A stretch of DNA of 64,000 nt from Acanthochromis polyacanthus (Eukaryota > Chordata > Actinopteri > Pomacentridae). A model generated the notes under the pieces. That model saw nothing but the letters and a program-made list of their open reading frames with translations, was not told the origin of the DNA and did not search any database. Positions 1 to 14,000 of the stretch are shown here, piece by piece. The stretch is from the NCBI RefSeq assembly GCF_021347895.1, contig NC_067132.1:29703757-29767756 (forward strand), written 5' to 3'. Made by a program: the position numbers and the translations under genes. Numbering within the stretch: position 1 is the stretch's first letter; each line of letters opens with the position of its first letter.

Positions 1-404
1 TCACACATGACTATACTGAATAAAAGGTTCACGTTTGGTTTTATCCTTTTCTGGGAGGCTGTTCCAAACAGAAAAGGTTCTTGTACAAGATTCTTTGAGA
101 CACTGATATTAGAAAATAAACAGTTTAACTGGAGAGAAGTAGTTTGTCTTCGATCTCAAAAAACAAACACGCCCAACACTCCGTCCTGCTTTCTGTACAC
201 AGGTAGAGGAACAGAAAAACAGAGTCGGCCCTCTACAGTTAAGAAAACCAACTCTTACAGAGGTCAACAGTTTAAACTGAGGCTCTAATAAGGAAATATC
301 AGCACATTTAATCCATCCTGTTTGTTGCAAATGAACTTTGGCTCATGGAGCAAATCTTTAAAATGACCAAAGTTTTTATAATCATGTTGACAGCGTTCAC
401 TCAC

Positions 405-462
405 CTCCTCTGGAAACAGTCAGCATCCACAGAAAGATCAAAAAAAGCACTGAAAGGTTCAT
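405..462 (-). CDS. Signal-peptide exon of an unidentified gene (partial)
   Basis: On the minus strand an ATG at 462-460 opens a 19-codon hydrophobic leader (begins MNLSVLFLIFLW, ends TVSRG) and runs into a good splice donor (G then GTGAG) at 405/404. The exon ends in phase 1, after the first base of a codon, which is the usual arrangement for leader exons of immunoglobulin-superfamily and many other secreted or membrane proteins. The rest of the gene would lie left of position 1. Nothing between 1 and 404 looks like a second exon, so the family cannot be named. It is not obviously PRDX4, which adjoins ACOT9 in human. Bases 463 to about 540 would be the 5' leader. The call rests on start, hydrophobic core and donor only. 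Confidence 0.5.
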
Positions 463-540
463 CGTGGTGATAATTCCTGCTTCACATCGAGCTGCAGAGC
501 AGACTGGACAGTAGAGACTGAACTACTTCAGGAAGTCAAG

Positions 541-1680
541 CTGCTAAGAATGACAGGAAACATGATGTTATGTTACACAAGTTACAGGTTAACCTCAAGG
601 AGGAAATGTTTGTTTAACCCCCCCCCCACACACACACACACACTTTCTTATGTTAGTAATGGAAACACTGAAATAAAGATCACTTCTTAAGTTTGTATCT
701 TTTAATACTTTATTTTTTCATTGACTACATTATTTGACATTTTGTGTAACTTTTAGTTTACTGTAAACTTCCCAACAATCTCTAAAGCAGCAGAAAGTCA
801 CTCCACATCCACATTAAAGTTCGTCCACATTAATGCATCTGTGAGTTTAATACAACAGATCTGCTGCAGAAAGTGAACTGGAGAGGATTAAAAAAGAAAA
901 GTGAGAGCAGATGAGAGATTGATTTCAGCAACATCCAGAGTTGACAGAGAAACACACAGACTCCTTCATGCTGTTTCTTTATTCTCTGAGTGCTGCTGAA
1001 TGTGATCAAAGGTTTGTTCTGTGGAACATGAACACCTTTTCTTGGTTTTAGCTGCTTTTATAAAACCTAAACCTCCAGTCAGAGACACTGAAGATGATGA
1101 TGTCAGAAGAGCATGATGGGAAATCTCCCAGCAGTCTTCAGCAGGACTCCTCCCACCTCCAGGTGTTCAGTCACCTGTGATCAACAACCAATCAGCTGCT
1201 GAGGATTTCTTTCCTTCCACATTCATGGGTTTTCCTGGAAGAAGGATCCAGTTTGTCTGCTGCTGCTTCAACCTCCATGTGAGGGAAATTGTTTTAAAAC
1301 TCCTTTTGTTCTGTTAAGCATTTTGTTTTCCACTTTATTTGCATGAAAAGTGTTAATTTCTACTCATTAAAGGGATAAAATGTGAATTTCACAGGCAGAT
1401 TAGATTCAATAGTTTCAACATAAAGTCTAAATTTAGAAAACAGGAAACAAGAGTTTAGCACCAGAAACCCAGCACTGTCCTATTGTTGGTGAAAGAGGAC
1501 ACAGTACAGTTCCTCTTATCTCTGGTCACTTATTTACAAACTTTATTTATATCACAAATGTGTCTTAAACGGGAACAAACTCCTAAATCTGCGGCTATCA
1601 CTTCAAGTTTGCAAAACTATGTAAGAAAATAGAGTTTAAAAGAGAAAAAAGCAAAGACAAACCGTGAGGTAAAGATAAAT
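541..1680. other. Intergenic spacer, no gene seen
   Basis: Non-coding spacer between the leader exon at 405-462 and the 3' end of ACOT9. It contains a short C-run plus CA dinucleotide tract at 618-642. I see no splice-bounded exon, RNA gene or recognisable transposon in the rest. Confidence 0.5.
618..642. repeat. C-run and CA microsatellite
   Basis: Ten Cs are followed directly by about seven CA dinucleotides. A simple-sequence tract of no evident function, likely length-polymorphic. Confidence 0.8.
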
Positions 1681-1685
1681 ACGGA

Positions 1686-1691
1686 TTTATT
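1686..1691 (-). terminator. acot9: Possible ACOT9 polyadenylation signal
   Basis: TTTATT on the plus strand reads AATAAA on the minus strand, about 350 bases downstream of the ACOT9 stop codon. It would give a 3' UTR of roughly 370 nt. Other AT-rich hexamers occur nearby, so the choice is tentative. Confidence 0.35.
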
Positions 1692-2042
1692 TATTGCATT
1701 TGAGTAAATAAACATTTTAAGGCAAGAAAAAGGACGCAGAGCAAAGCTTCAACATAAAGGAAAGGTTTGTGCGTCTTAGCCACAGTGGAATATAAAAATG
1801 TAACAAACGGCAGGAACACACGAGGTCTACGACAAATACAGCTTCATTCTGTTTGTAAACTGTTTGAATGTGACACAGAAAGCTGTTTCTGTTGTTCTGT
1901 AGTGGATAAAAAACACCAGAATGTAAACCTCCAGAGCAAATAAAGACAGAAATCAAATGTGAGCATGTAAATGTAACAAAAACATGATAGAAAAGGTGGT
2001 ATCTGCTCAGACGGTGAAAGGCTTTGGCAGATCTTTGCTCCT

Positions 2043-5000
2043 TCAGGGCTCCACGGTTTGGTTAAAGTGTCTTTTCCCGTCCAGGTACAACATCGACTCT
2101 GTTAGAAACACACAAAACATCAATGCAGCTACAGGAGAGTCAGCTCAGTTCTCCTCCTGGTAAAGATAACAACTCATTAAAAACCGAAAAGAAAATAGCA
2201 GAAATATCCATTTCATGCATTCATGTGGTGTTGAATTAATTTTAAAATGAGCTCCTGACAATGAAACTTCATTGACAGCGTCCAGAAAGAGCATTTTTAC
2301 ATTTTAAAAAGTCTGGACAATATTAATTTCTTCTAAATTTACAACAATCTGGACAATATCAGTGTTTAGTAGATCAGTGTTTTTATTAAAGGAAGAATCT
2401 GTGCAAGATCCATGTTTTCTACAAACAGAATAATTTGAATAATGTCTACAGTTGTCATATATACACCCCCTGTCAAAAGTTTTGAGACACTTTCTCATTC
2501 ATTTAAATGAGAAAGCGTACTAAAACTTTTGACAGGGTGTGTTTTTCTTGTTTATGCTTGTTTTTATAAATGGGCACCACAAAATATGGTTTCTTGGTCT
2601 GAAAAAAATACAAAAACACTGGAAAAAAATTTGCCAAATTTCTGAAAATTTTCAGAACCTTCAGGAAGAAAATTCTTGTAAATATTTTCAAAAAATGAGT
2701 ACAAATCTTCCAAAAAAATCCTAAAACTATCTAAAGTGATTCCATATATATCAGTAAAACCTCTAATATTTTCTTTATTTTTACGTGAATGTTCTTGAAG
2801 AAAAATTTATTTATTTACATTTTTTTCCACCAAAAAATGTTCAAAAAATTCCCAAAAATGTTGAAAAGCAGAAGTTTCACTTTGAAAATAGATTTTTTTT
2901 TCCACATTTTCAAACTTTAAAACAGGTCAGTTTGACCTGCAGGACACCAGGAGCCTTAATAAAGTATTATTATTATTATTATTAATATAAAACTGTTAAC
3001 TAAATCTGCAGACGTCGGTCCTCCCTCTCACCTCCGTAGGTCTTGGGGACGATGCTGGGGACGTCTCGGTCAGAGATGAAGGTGTAATGGAAGACGTTGG
3101 TGGTGTTGTGCTGCCGGGTCAGAGGGTCGAACACCTCGCTGTGGACTCGCACCTGGATGTACTTCCCCTGAGTGTAGCACACCTGGAGCACAGCACAACG
3201 TCTCAGTTCAGTCTGGAAGCCCTCCATGCTGCTGGGGTTTTTATTTTTTTGTTGCTTTGAACAAATTTTGGGTCACTTTGGACAATTTAAAGCTCCTGTT
3301 TTGGAGAAGTTTAAAATCCTTTGGTAGAATTTTAGACTTGAGAGGAAAATCAAAGCTACTGGAAGACTAAAACAAAAGCAGCATGGCTCAGAAACAGAAG
3401 AGAGCAGAAAGTAGTTGGAATCCATTCAGCACGGTGAAACATCTTACTACTGAAGATGAACAGAGTGGAGAGGAAACATGGAGATAGAAAAACATCTACA
3501 GTATGAGGAGAAAACAGAGAGACACAATCAGAAAAACGAGATAAAATTACACAAACCAGATACGAAACGACAAAAACAAGACAAAATGACAAAAACAAGA
3601 CATAAAATGACAAAACCGAGACACAAAATAAAAAAACAAGACATAAAAAGACAAAAACAAGATATACAAAGACAAAAACAAGACATAAAATGATAAAATC
3701 AAGACATAAAATGACAAAAACAATACATAAAATGACAAAAATTAGACACAAAATGACAAAAACAAGACATAAAATGATAAAATCAAGACATAAAATGACA
3801 AAACCGAGACATAAAATGACAAAAACAAGACATAAAATGACAAAAATTAGACACAAAATGACAAAAACAAGACATAAAATGACAAAAACCAAGACACAAA
3901 ATAAGAAAAACAAGACATAAAAAGACAAAAACAAGACATAAAATGATAAAATCAAGACATAAAATGACAAAACCAAGACACAAAATAAGAAAAACAATAC
4001 ATAAAATGATAAAATCAAGACATAAAATGATAAAAACAAGACATAAAATGACAAAACTGAGACACAAAATAAGAAAAACAAGACATAAAATGATAAAATC
4101 AAGACATAAAATAACAAAAACAAGACAAAATGACAAAAACAAGACATAAAATGACAAAACTGAGACACAAAATAAGAAAAACAAGACATAAAATGATAAA
4201 ATCAAGACATAAAATAACAAAAACAAGACAAAATGACAAAAACAAGACATAAAATGACAAAAATTAGACACAAAATGACAAAAAGGATCACGAAATGGCA
4301 AAATCAAGGCACAAAACAACAAAAACCGAGACATAGGACAAAAACGAGACATAAAATAAGAAAAACGAGACATAAAATGACAAAAACATGACACAAAATA
4401 ACAGAAACCAGACACAAAACGACAAAAACGAGACACAAAACTAAGACACAATGCAAGTAAGACACAAAATGGAGATGTCAAGAGAGACTGAGAGGAAAAT
4501 CAAAACTACAGTGAACAGAGCAGCAAGTAGTTTGAATCCATTCAGCACGGAGAAACATCTTCAGCGTAGTAAGAAAACATTTATAGAAAAGGTTTAAAAC
4601 ACCTGTGGGACTCAGAATTGCCCAAAACAGCAAGAAAAGCTCCAAAATGACTTTAAAATAATCAGTTTGTACTCATTTTCTGTCATTTTTAGACCAATCT
4701 GAAGTAATTTTAGACAGTTTTTGGACATTTCTTGCATCCGTTCAGACGGTTTGAAGGACTGAGAACGTTGTGACCTGTGAGGACAGCAGCAGCAGAGAGC
4801 CGATCTCCACCGGCTTCTGGAACAGAATGTCATCCACGGCCACCAGGTTCGGCCGGCATCCCCTGAAACAGAACAACACGACATTCATTAAAACGTTCCT
4901 TTTCCTCCTCTGTCAGAGCGTCATCTTTGATAGAAGCGTCTGACCCGTAGGAGCAGGCGTTGGCCCAGCCCAGCTCGTAGGCTTTCCTCATCAGGAAACC

Positions 5001-8000
5001 TCCAAAGATCCTGTTAAAGATGTTCCTCTCCTGGAAAAATAAAGAAAAACAGACACAAGCAAAAGGAGATGAAGCTAAAGATGTTCTACAGCTAAAATCA
5101 GGCAACTTTATAGTCATTTAAGACCTTTTTAACTTATTGTCCAAAACATTTTTAGGTCATTTGGGACAAGCTGTAAGTAATTTTGGTCAAATCTGACTTG
5201 ATTTAGGACCGTTTTTAACTCATTTTGGACAATTTTCATAGAATTTTGGAGACTGTTGAAGCACTTTTGGACAAATTTAGTTGTTTTCGGGCCAGTTTTG
5301 AGTCATTTTGGACTAATTCAAAATGATTAAAGATGCATTTCATATTATTTTAGACAAATTCCAACTCGTTTTGACAGAGTTTTTAATCATTTTACGTCTT
5401 TTCCGACACAATTTAAGTAATTTTGGTGAACTTTGACTTGCTTTAGGACCATTTTTAACTCATTTTGGACAACTTTCATATTATTTTAGACATTGTTGAA
5501 GCACTTTTGGACAAGTTTAGTCCTTTCAGTGCCAATTTGAAGTCATTTTGGATTAATTCTAGTTACTTTGGACACTTTCTAGTCATTTAGGACGATTTTA
5601 ACTTATTAAAGATGTTTCCAACTCATTTTGAAAGAATTTTTAATCATTTTGGACGATTTTAAGGTCATTTGGACAAGCTGTAAGTAATTTTGGTCAAATC
5701 TGACTTGCTTTAGGACCATTTTTAACTCATTTTGGACAACTTTCATATTATTTTAGACATTGTTGAAGCACTTTTGGACAAGTTTAGTCCTTTCAGTGCC
5801 AATTTTAAGTCATTTTGGATTAATTCTAGTTACTTTGGACACTTTCTAGTCATTTAGGACAATTTCTTGTTAAAAAACTCAAGCAAACCAAGCTGAATAT
5901 AAATGCATATATGTGAAGAGCTGCAGTCGTTGTACCTGGGGGTGGCAGATCTCCAGTCCTTTCAGTTTGGCGTCTTCCATCCACACCGAGTTCGGAGGCA
6001 AAACTCTGCTGCGGAAACTGACCGTGCTGAAAAAGTCAAACACGTTTACACAATAAGATGATGAACGATCCAAACAACAGCCTTCAACACCTGTGGATCA
6101 TGAACAAAACCAGAGGTCAGACTGTCTGCTTTTGGCAAAATCACACATTAAACGCAGCAAACGTGTGAAAAATGAGCAAACGTTCCTGGAAGCTGATGTT
6201 TCTGGACTGAAATGTGACAGCAGTTCTTTCTGTAGAGGCACAGGATTTTATATCGCAGTGAAAAATCAACCTACAGTGAGCGAAAATTAGGGTTGGACTC
6301 GAATATCCCGAATATCCGAATATTCGCCCGCGGGGGAACGAATATTCGGATATTCGTCTTTAATAGGGCCCAAATATTCGGAGGCCAGAAACCACTATTC
6401 AGGCCAGCCCTAGTGAAAATATGAGGAAAAAACACTCTGCTGGGAGTTCAGAGGGTTACGTGGCACCAAAAAGGACAGAATAATGGATTAATAATGATTA
6501 TTTTCTGGGTAAAATCACCACTTACACATCATGAGGCAACACTGCTGACGCTTTTTTAGCTGGAACGCCACAAAAAGGCAACAGAATTCATCTTCTAGCT
6601 GTGTAACGGAAATAATTAGAGTACAAATAAGCACTAGCAGGTTTGAGGAACACTGACTTTGTGTCGAGGGTGTTGAGGAACAGGCTGTGGACGATTTTCC
6701 TCTCCTCGTCGGTGGGAGCGACTTTCAGCAGCGACGCCGTGCTCAGCTCCACACGCCGGGATTTATTCGCTGTAAGACACAAAACAAAACGCAGGGGAAA
6801 GTGTAGAGGACGGATCAGCATGTAGAGAGCTTAAAGTTTATCAGTTAAATGAAATAAAATCTCACCTTCTCCTTCCTGTAGGAGCTTCTCCTCCTCGGGT
6901 CCGTCGGCCTTCAGCGGGTTGACAAACGCCGCCCTGAACACAGAAGCAGACACCAAGCTTTTCTACTTATCTTTGTGTTTTTTGGTCATATTTTTATATT
7001 TATAGGAAATATTTTTCTATTTATATTTGTACTTTAAGGTCATACTTTTCTACTTATATTTATATTTTGCGTCATATTTTTCTAATTTTTTTTTACATTT
7101 CAAGTCATTTTTTTTCTACTTATATTTATATTTTTAAATCCTATTTTTCTATGTATATTTTTAGGACTTTTTTTACTCATGCTTACATTTTTAGGCCATA
7201 CTTTTATATTTATATTTTTAAGCAATATTTTTCTATTTATGTTTGTATTTTTAGGTCATACTTTTCTCATTTGGTTTATATTTGAAGTCATATTATTGTA
7301 TTTATATTTTTATGTCGGATTTTTCAACTTATGTTTATATTTTTAGGATTTTTTGTACTCTTATTTATATCTTTAGGTCATATTTTTCTTCTTATATTTT
7401 AGGTTATATTTTATACTTAGATTTATATTTTAATTCATATTTTTCTATTTATGTTTATATTTTCTACCTGTATCTGTGTATTTTGTACTGTCTATATTTC
7501 TGGTTTTTGAACAGGAGCAGCTGTAACATTAGCAATTTCCCCTCAAGGATTAATAAAGTATTTATGATTGATGGCAGCAAAAAGAAGCTAAAAACAAAGT
7601 TAGAATACACAAATCTGTTATTGTTTTATTCATTTACTTAAGTTTTGACTTCCTATGAAATATGAAAGACTTTTATCTCTTCAGAAATCTCTGCTTAGTG
7701 GATCTGAAATGTGAAAATGGGCCAAAACCTCTGACATCCACCTCTTTTTATGGAACTTTCTCCTAATTAGCAAATTGAAAGGCTAATAAAAGAAACACTA
7801 TGAAGCTAAAATGCACGTCTCAGACTACATTTAAAGGTAAACACCACACTAGATGAAACCTGGTGGACATTAGAGGTCCGAAAAGGCCAGAAACCACACT
7901 TCTCTGTGCAAACTCTGAATAGTAAACAGTAGCTTCAGCTCTCAGATGAATGCAGAAGTATAAAGTTTACCTCTTGTTTTCTGGGTCTCGGGCCACCATG

Positions 8001-11000
8001 ACAAAGGTAGCATCCAGAACCGGGGCGTAAGCTCCGTCACGGTACTGAAGGAGGAAACAAATAGAATTCTCCTGATTCCTGTTTCCATCTGAAGCTTCTT
8101 TGAAACACTAACGCTGTAAACTTGGCTCCCTCTAGCTGTGGAGTAGATTCAGAACACACAACGCCTCAGCAGCTTCAACGGTGGTCGATTTATTTGGCTT
8201 TTTGACACGAATTTAAAAAAAAAAAAAACACTGTCAGACGAGATTTCTACAAAGTAATGCCACCTAATTAACAAAACATGTAAAATATGTGATTACATAA
8301 GTGTCCGTCTCCTTTAAAATGACTCAGTTATCCAACACAAGTGCTAGAAGTCACTGATCTAAAGGGCTGTAGAATAAAGACTCCTGGATCTGGAAGGCCC
8401 AGTGTCTGCTGGATTCTGGATAGAATGACACCATGAAGACTGAAGAACACTCCAAGAATAATAAGTCACAGGACGATACAAGAACGTGTCAAAAGTTCCT
8501 TAAGATCTTTTGGAGTCCAGTTAAATCCATCATTAAGAAATGGAAGGAAGATGGAACATGAATAAATCTGACTAGAGCAGGACGTTCTCAAGACCTGAGA
8601 GACTAGAGAGGGAGGCCACCAAGACTCTATGACTCCTCTGAAGGAGTTCCAGGAGCTTCAGACTGTTCATCCAACAACTGTTGTCTGTTCTTCATCAGTC
8701 AAAGCTTCATGGAGACAAAGAGAAAGACTCTGATGGAAAAAGCTCCAATTAAATCTGGACTAGAGTTCACCAGAAGACATGTGGAGACTCTGAAGACACC
8801 TGGAAGAAGCTTCTTTGGTCTGAGGAGACCAGGATGGAGCTTTAAGGTCATCAGAGTAGAGGATATGTTTGACACCAAGCTCTGCACATCATCATGAAGA
8901 CACCATCTCCACTATGAAGCACGGTGGAGAGTTTGTCTCTAAATTCTTGTCAAAAAGCCAAATTAATGTCACCACGATTCAAAGTTAAACAACATCAGAC
9001 TTCTAGTGGATGTAAATATTTTTACTGTTAATACTAAAGGTGTTGAGTGGACACGTGAGTCTACCTGGGACATGTGGGTCTACCTGGGACATGTGGGACA
9101 TGTGGGTCTACCTGGGACATGTGGGACATGTGGGTCTACCTGGGACATGTGGGACATGTGGGTCTACCTGGGACATGTGGGTCTACCTGGGACATGTGGG
9201 TCTACCTGGGACATGTGGGACATGTGGGTCTACCTGGGACATGTGGGACATGTGGGTCTACCTGGGACATGTGGGTCTACCTGGGACATGTGGGACATGT
9301 GGGTCTACCTGGGACATGTGGGACATGTGGGTCTACCTGGGACATGTGGGTCTACCTGGGACATGTGGGTCTACCTGGGACATGTGAGTCTACCTGGGAC
9401 ATGTGGGTCTACCTGGGACATGTGCATCTTGGCCTCTATAGACGTCCTTCCCACCCATGTCACTCGACCGCTGAACTTGATGTCACAGTCGGGGTAGATG
9501 ATGTGATGCCTCATGTCTGATCCACAAATAAAAATAAAAGCCATCAGAGAAACAAACTAGACAAGCTGTTGGAGTGATCAGAGCCCCCGTCTTACCGATT
9601 TTATCCACCAGGGCGGTGACGATGGACAGAGGAGACCTCTTCAGTTCAGAGTTGTAGGTGTGGGAGTAAGAGATGAGGACTGAGGAGGAGGAAGATGTTT
9701 TAGAGTTTGATTGAGAGGAGCTTCTGGTTTATTCTGGACACAAATCTTTATTTATACCTGCTAAACTGTCCAAGTCCTCCAGGATCCGACCGAACCTGAA
9801 AGCACCACATTAAGTACAGTCAGTGAAGGCATCATCATTCAAAGACATTTTACTACGTACAACGATAAGTGAACGCATCATCGTTCACTACGTGCAACTG
9901 CAAGTAAACATACTAATGTTGAACTACTGAAGTCAGTGAACGCACCACCATTCAAGCAGCTAATTCTCAGACTTTGTAGGAAACATTAAGAGCTCTGCTG
10001 ACCGTTAACTACAGCTGAGGATTCATTCTCCTTTAACGTTTAATCAGCCATGATGCTGTGAATCACGGTCACTAAAATCCTCCAGAAGTCGCTCGGCCGT
10101 GTCGCTGTGGGTTTACCTGACGGTGTTGTGGAAGGTCAGGTACTTCTCTCTGAGCTGAGGCTCGGAGCCCAGCGGCAGGTGAACCTCCAGGCAGCTGTCC
10201 TTCATCCTCCTGGCCGGGAGCTCCTGCTGAGACTTGGCCAACATGGAGGACAGAGACACTCGGTCGGCCATGGCCTGCTGGTGGTCGCTGAGGAGAAAAA
10301 CACACAAAACATCATTTCCTCGCTTCTGTTTGTTTGTAATATTTATCTTTTAAGGAGTTTTATCAACAAAAACAGAGTAAAATATAGAGAAATGCTGCAT
10401 ACTAGAGTAAAAAAATGACATGTAACTCTAAATATTAGTCAGAATTAGTGAAAAAAAAGTACAACAAAGCCCATTTTATATTCAAATCTATGCATTCTCA
10501 CAAATATATACAATAGTCATGATACATAAATTACGCAAACAATACTAATATCCTGAAATACACAAAGGTTGAGTCCATATTTTTCTTTTATTGTGTCAGT
10601 TTGTGTGAACTTAAAAGTTTATTTTACTCTATTTATTACAATTAATTTGCTTGTTTCCAGACTTTAAATTAAGGATTTGGGTTTTATTTTTTGTAATTTA
10701 TTTGCTTTATGTTATTGTGTTATGTCTGAGATAAACTTATAAATAAAGAAAAATAATTATTTATGCACACTATGAAAACATAAAACAACAATTTAAATAC
10801 TAGTGTTCATTAGGATTGGATGTTCTACTGAAGGAATAATGCACTTTTAATTACTATAATTTTTTTGCTGCATTGTATTTAGGACAAAAAATAATATTTG
10901 CACAATATACAGCAGTAATAATAATAAAATAAATGAATAAAATATGATAAGACAGCTTATGATATGATAAGAGGCGATAATAAGACAGAAAAAGAAAAGT

Positions 11001-14000
11001 TAAGTTAAGATAAAGACATGATGAGCAACAGTCACAGTAATAAGACTAGATAAACAAATATTATGATACGACATCTGACGTTATGATTAGCATGATCCAA
11101 TAAGATATGCTAATAAAAGGCGGTTTATTACCTCCAGTTGGTGGAAGCTCCCACGATTTCTCTCAGTCTGTTCCTAACTGGAAAACACAGAGCAAACATT
11201 AAACATCCAGACAGTTTTTATCTGAGTTCAGCAGTGAAAACAGAGCCCAGGCTGCAGGTTTCATTCTGTCTCTGCTCAGTAAAAGCAGGCTTTACAGCCC
11301 AAGCCTCCAGAAAGTGAAGAGACAGAAGCAGCTCAACACCTGGAAGGAGACTTGGACTGAAAATGTCTACAACCAGACAACAGAAGAGGAAATACTGACA
11401 GAGGAGGAAGGTTTATATCGAACACAACATCCACAGAAAGCATCAACAGGTGGAGAAACATGCAGGAGGGATTAAAAGTGCAGCTAACTGGAGGAGAATT
11501 AATGAGAGCTTCAGAGAGTTAGGATTGGTCTGGGTTTACCAACACACCATTGGACACGTGTAAAAGTGGATTTCCTGTGGAGAAACAAACACGATTAAAA
11601 CATGCAGAGTGGAGGATCGACTCATTAGACCTCCACAGAAACAAAAAAAACAACTAAACTTAGACTTTCTGAGCCCCAAAACCTGCAATCAGCTTTGAAA
11701 ATCATGTTATCTCTAAAAAAAACATGTGAAATTGATCAGAAAACACAAAGAATCATCATAATGTCAACTTTCTGATGATTTTTTGGCTAATTATTTAATC
11801 TAAAACTGAACGTAAAATCAGGAGATTTCATTGGAAACTATACTAAAAAAATGACCATTTACAATAAATATGACAAAAAACAAAACATTCTGCTCCCTCC
11901 AACACAACAGAGGAGCCGTTAGTGACTCAGCTGTGACTAAGTCAGAGAGTTCTTGGCTGAATGCAGGCTGTGTTTACATACAGAGACATGTATGGAAACA
12001 AATAAATAATGTAAATAATAAATTACATACAGGATGTAGAGCAGCGATGTCAAACTCATCTTAGCTCCACAATCAGCCCAATTTGAGCTCAAGTGACCAG
12101 TAAAATCACAGCATAATAACCTGTAAGCATCCCCAAAACTTCCCTTGTTTAAGTGCAAAAATGTTCAGATTTGAGGAGTTACATTTTTACAAAACATCAT
12201 GAACAAGTTGAATTTTCTGAAGAAAAATAAATACAATTTTCTAATATAACTTCAAGATCACAGAGAGTGTATAAAGGAACACAACGTTTAGTCACAGCTA
12301 TCTGGAACTGAATGATATAATAAAAGCTTAAAAAAAAAAAAATATTATGAAAATGAGAAATAAAATGACAAAAAATGAGACGAACGACATGAAACAAAAT
12401 TCTGGACGTTTTATAAAGGAGAGATTTCATGATTTAGATTTTCAATAAAATCATAAAAGTATGTTTATTGTTTGGGATCATTAAAGGATTCAGAAAGAGG
12501 CTATGGCAGTCATTTGAAATTGAATTAAATCAACATAAAGAATGCAAAACCGTGGATTTATGGAACATAATCAACTGCTTCATGTGTGTAAAGTAGCCTC
12601 TGTTGTCATTGTTTGTTCTGCATGTGTACAGAAAAGTAAATATTATAGCACCAAAAACACGACATCCCATCATCAGAATTAAGATAAATGTCAAATATAC
12701 GTGTATTTATGACGTTACAGCTATTTAAACTAAAACCCTGACTGCAGAGACGAGCTACTGTTAGCAACATGAGTAGATGAAGGAACGTAAGTCATATTTC
12801 TGTTATTTTAAACAGGTTCAGCTGTAATATTAAACCAGAATTTAACTAGAATCAGCAGGAACATGAAGCAAGGTCCTGCAGAGTGAACATTATGAAGAGA
12901 CGATGTGCTTCTGTAAATACAGTAGCTGATGATCTGAGGTGTTCTACTTCCTGTCTTACCCTCGATCATGTCCGGCGCTCTGCCCGGCTTCGACGCTCCT
13001 CCGCTGCAGAACGACCTGCAGCTCAAAGACACAGCCGACCGCAGCAACAGAAACCTGCAGCCGATACCAGGACACGTTCAAAAAGAAAGCACAGAAACCC
13101 TCAGACGACCTTCAGATCCAGTTTCATCCACGACTGATCCTCCTCTAATTATAGCTGGACTCATGATCTGTTTACATTCTGCAGAGAACAGCTGAGAACA
13201 CGGTCTGGATGCTTCCTGAAGAACAAGTCAGACTATTTCAGCTCTGATCAGAAGATTTAGAGAACATCTGCAGCTTTAGAGAACATCTATAGAGAAAACT
13301 TCTGCAACTACAGAGAGAACACCTGCATATTTAGAGAACATCTGCTCTCCATGGTTCCATTATTAACACAAAAAGGGGACAGCAGTTTATCCACATGTAA
13401 TTCTTATTTACTGTTTTTCCACTTTAAAAATCCTGCATTAACATGTTGTTTTAGTGACGTATTGTCAGTTAAATGTTCTATTTCTGTCCTTGCAGAGTGT
13501 ATTTATATTATATTGTATCTTGTTTTAACATCATGTTGTAATAGTGGAGGCTCATCTTGAGTTTTCTGTGTAAATTATTAATGTTAAAAATAAATAGTAA
13601 CTATAATTGCCTCATAATTGTAGTGAAGGACAAATATGAAGCATCACAAAATGTAAATACTCACATTAAATTTGTAATAAATTGAAAGCCTATGAACGTA
13701 CAGAGCCTAAGCTATCCACAGGAACTGAACTAGTATCTTCTGTCAGAATAACTTGACCAAACTTTACCACAGCAGGTTTCTCCATTTTTTTTGATGTTTT
13801 GATAAATTCCTGCAGTGGTTTGAAGCTGACACACCCTCTGAGTAAACTCTGCCTCCCGCCCTGCTGGAGGGTGGATAACTCCTCCTGGGTGGGGCTGACT
13901 GATTCATTTATACGCTATTAAAGTCAGAAAAAAACGATTCCCCAAGACTAATCACAGCTCATGTGGTTTACGAGCTTAGCTTAGTTAGCCGGTTTATAAA

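Noticed and set aside
1090..1290. Possible short minus-strand exon with an ATG near 1278
   Set aside because: Only about 28 codons, no splice donor in frame and no family resemblance.
3356..4481. Long Phe/Leu/Cys/Val-rich open frames on the minus strand
   Set aside because: They read through the A-rich minisatellite, whose unit happens to lack stops; no start context, splice sites or family resemblance.
9006..9520. Three overlapping plus-strand open frames (STWDMWVYLGH, GLPGTCGS types)
   Set aside because: All three frames of the 19/28-bp repeat are stop-free; this is repeat periodicity antisense to ACOT9, not protein coding.
11540..11574. A 35-bp segment with acceptor and donor signals between ACOT9 exons 2 and 3
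   Set aside because: Exon 2 ends in phase 1 and joins exon 3 directly to give MIEVRNRLREIVG, as in the family. Including the segment breaks the frame.
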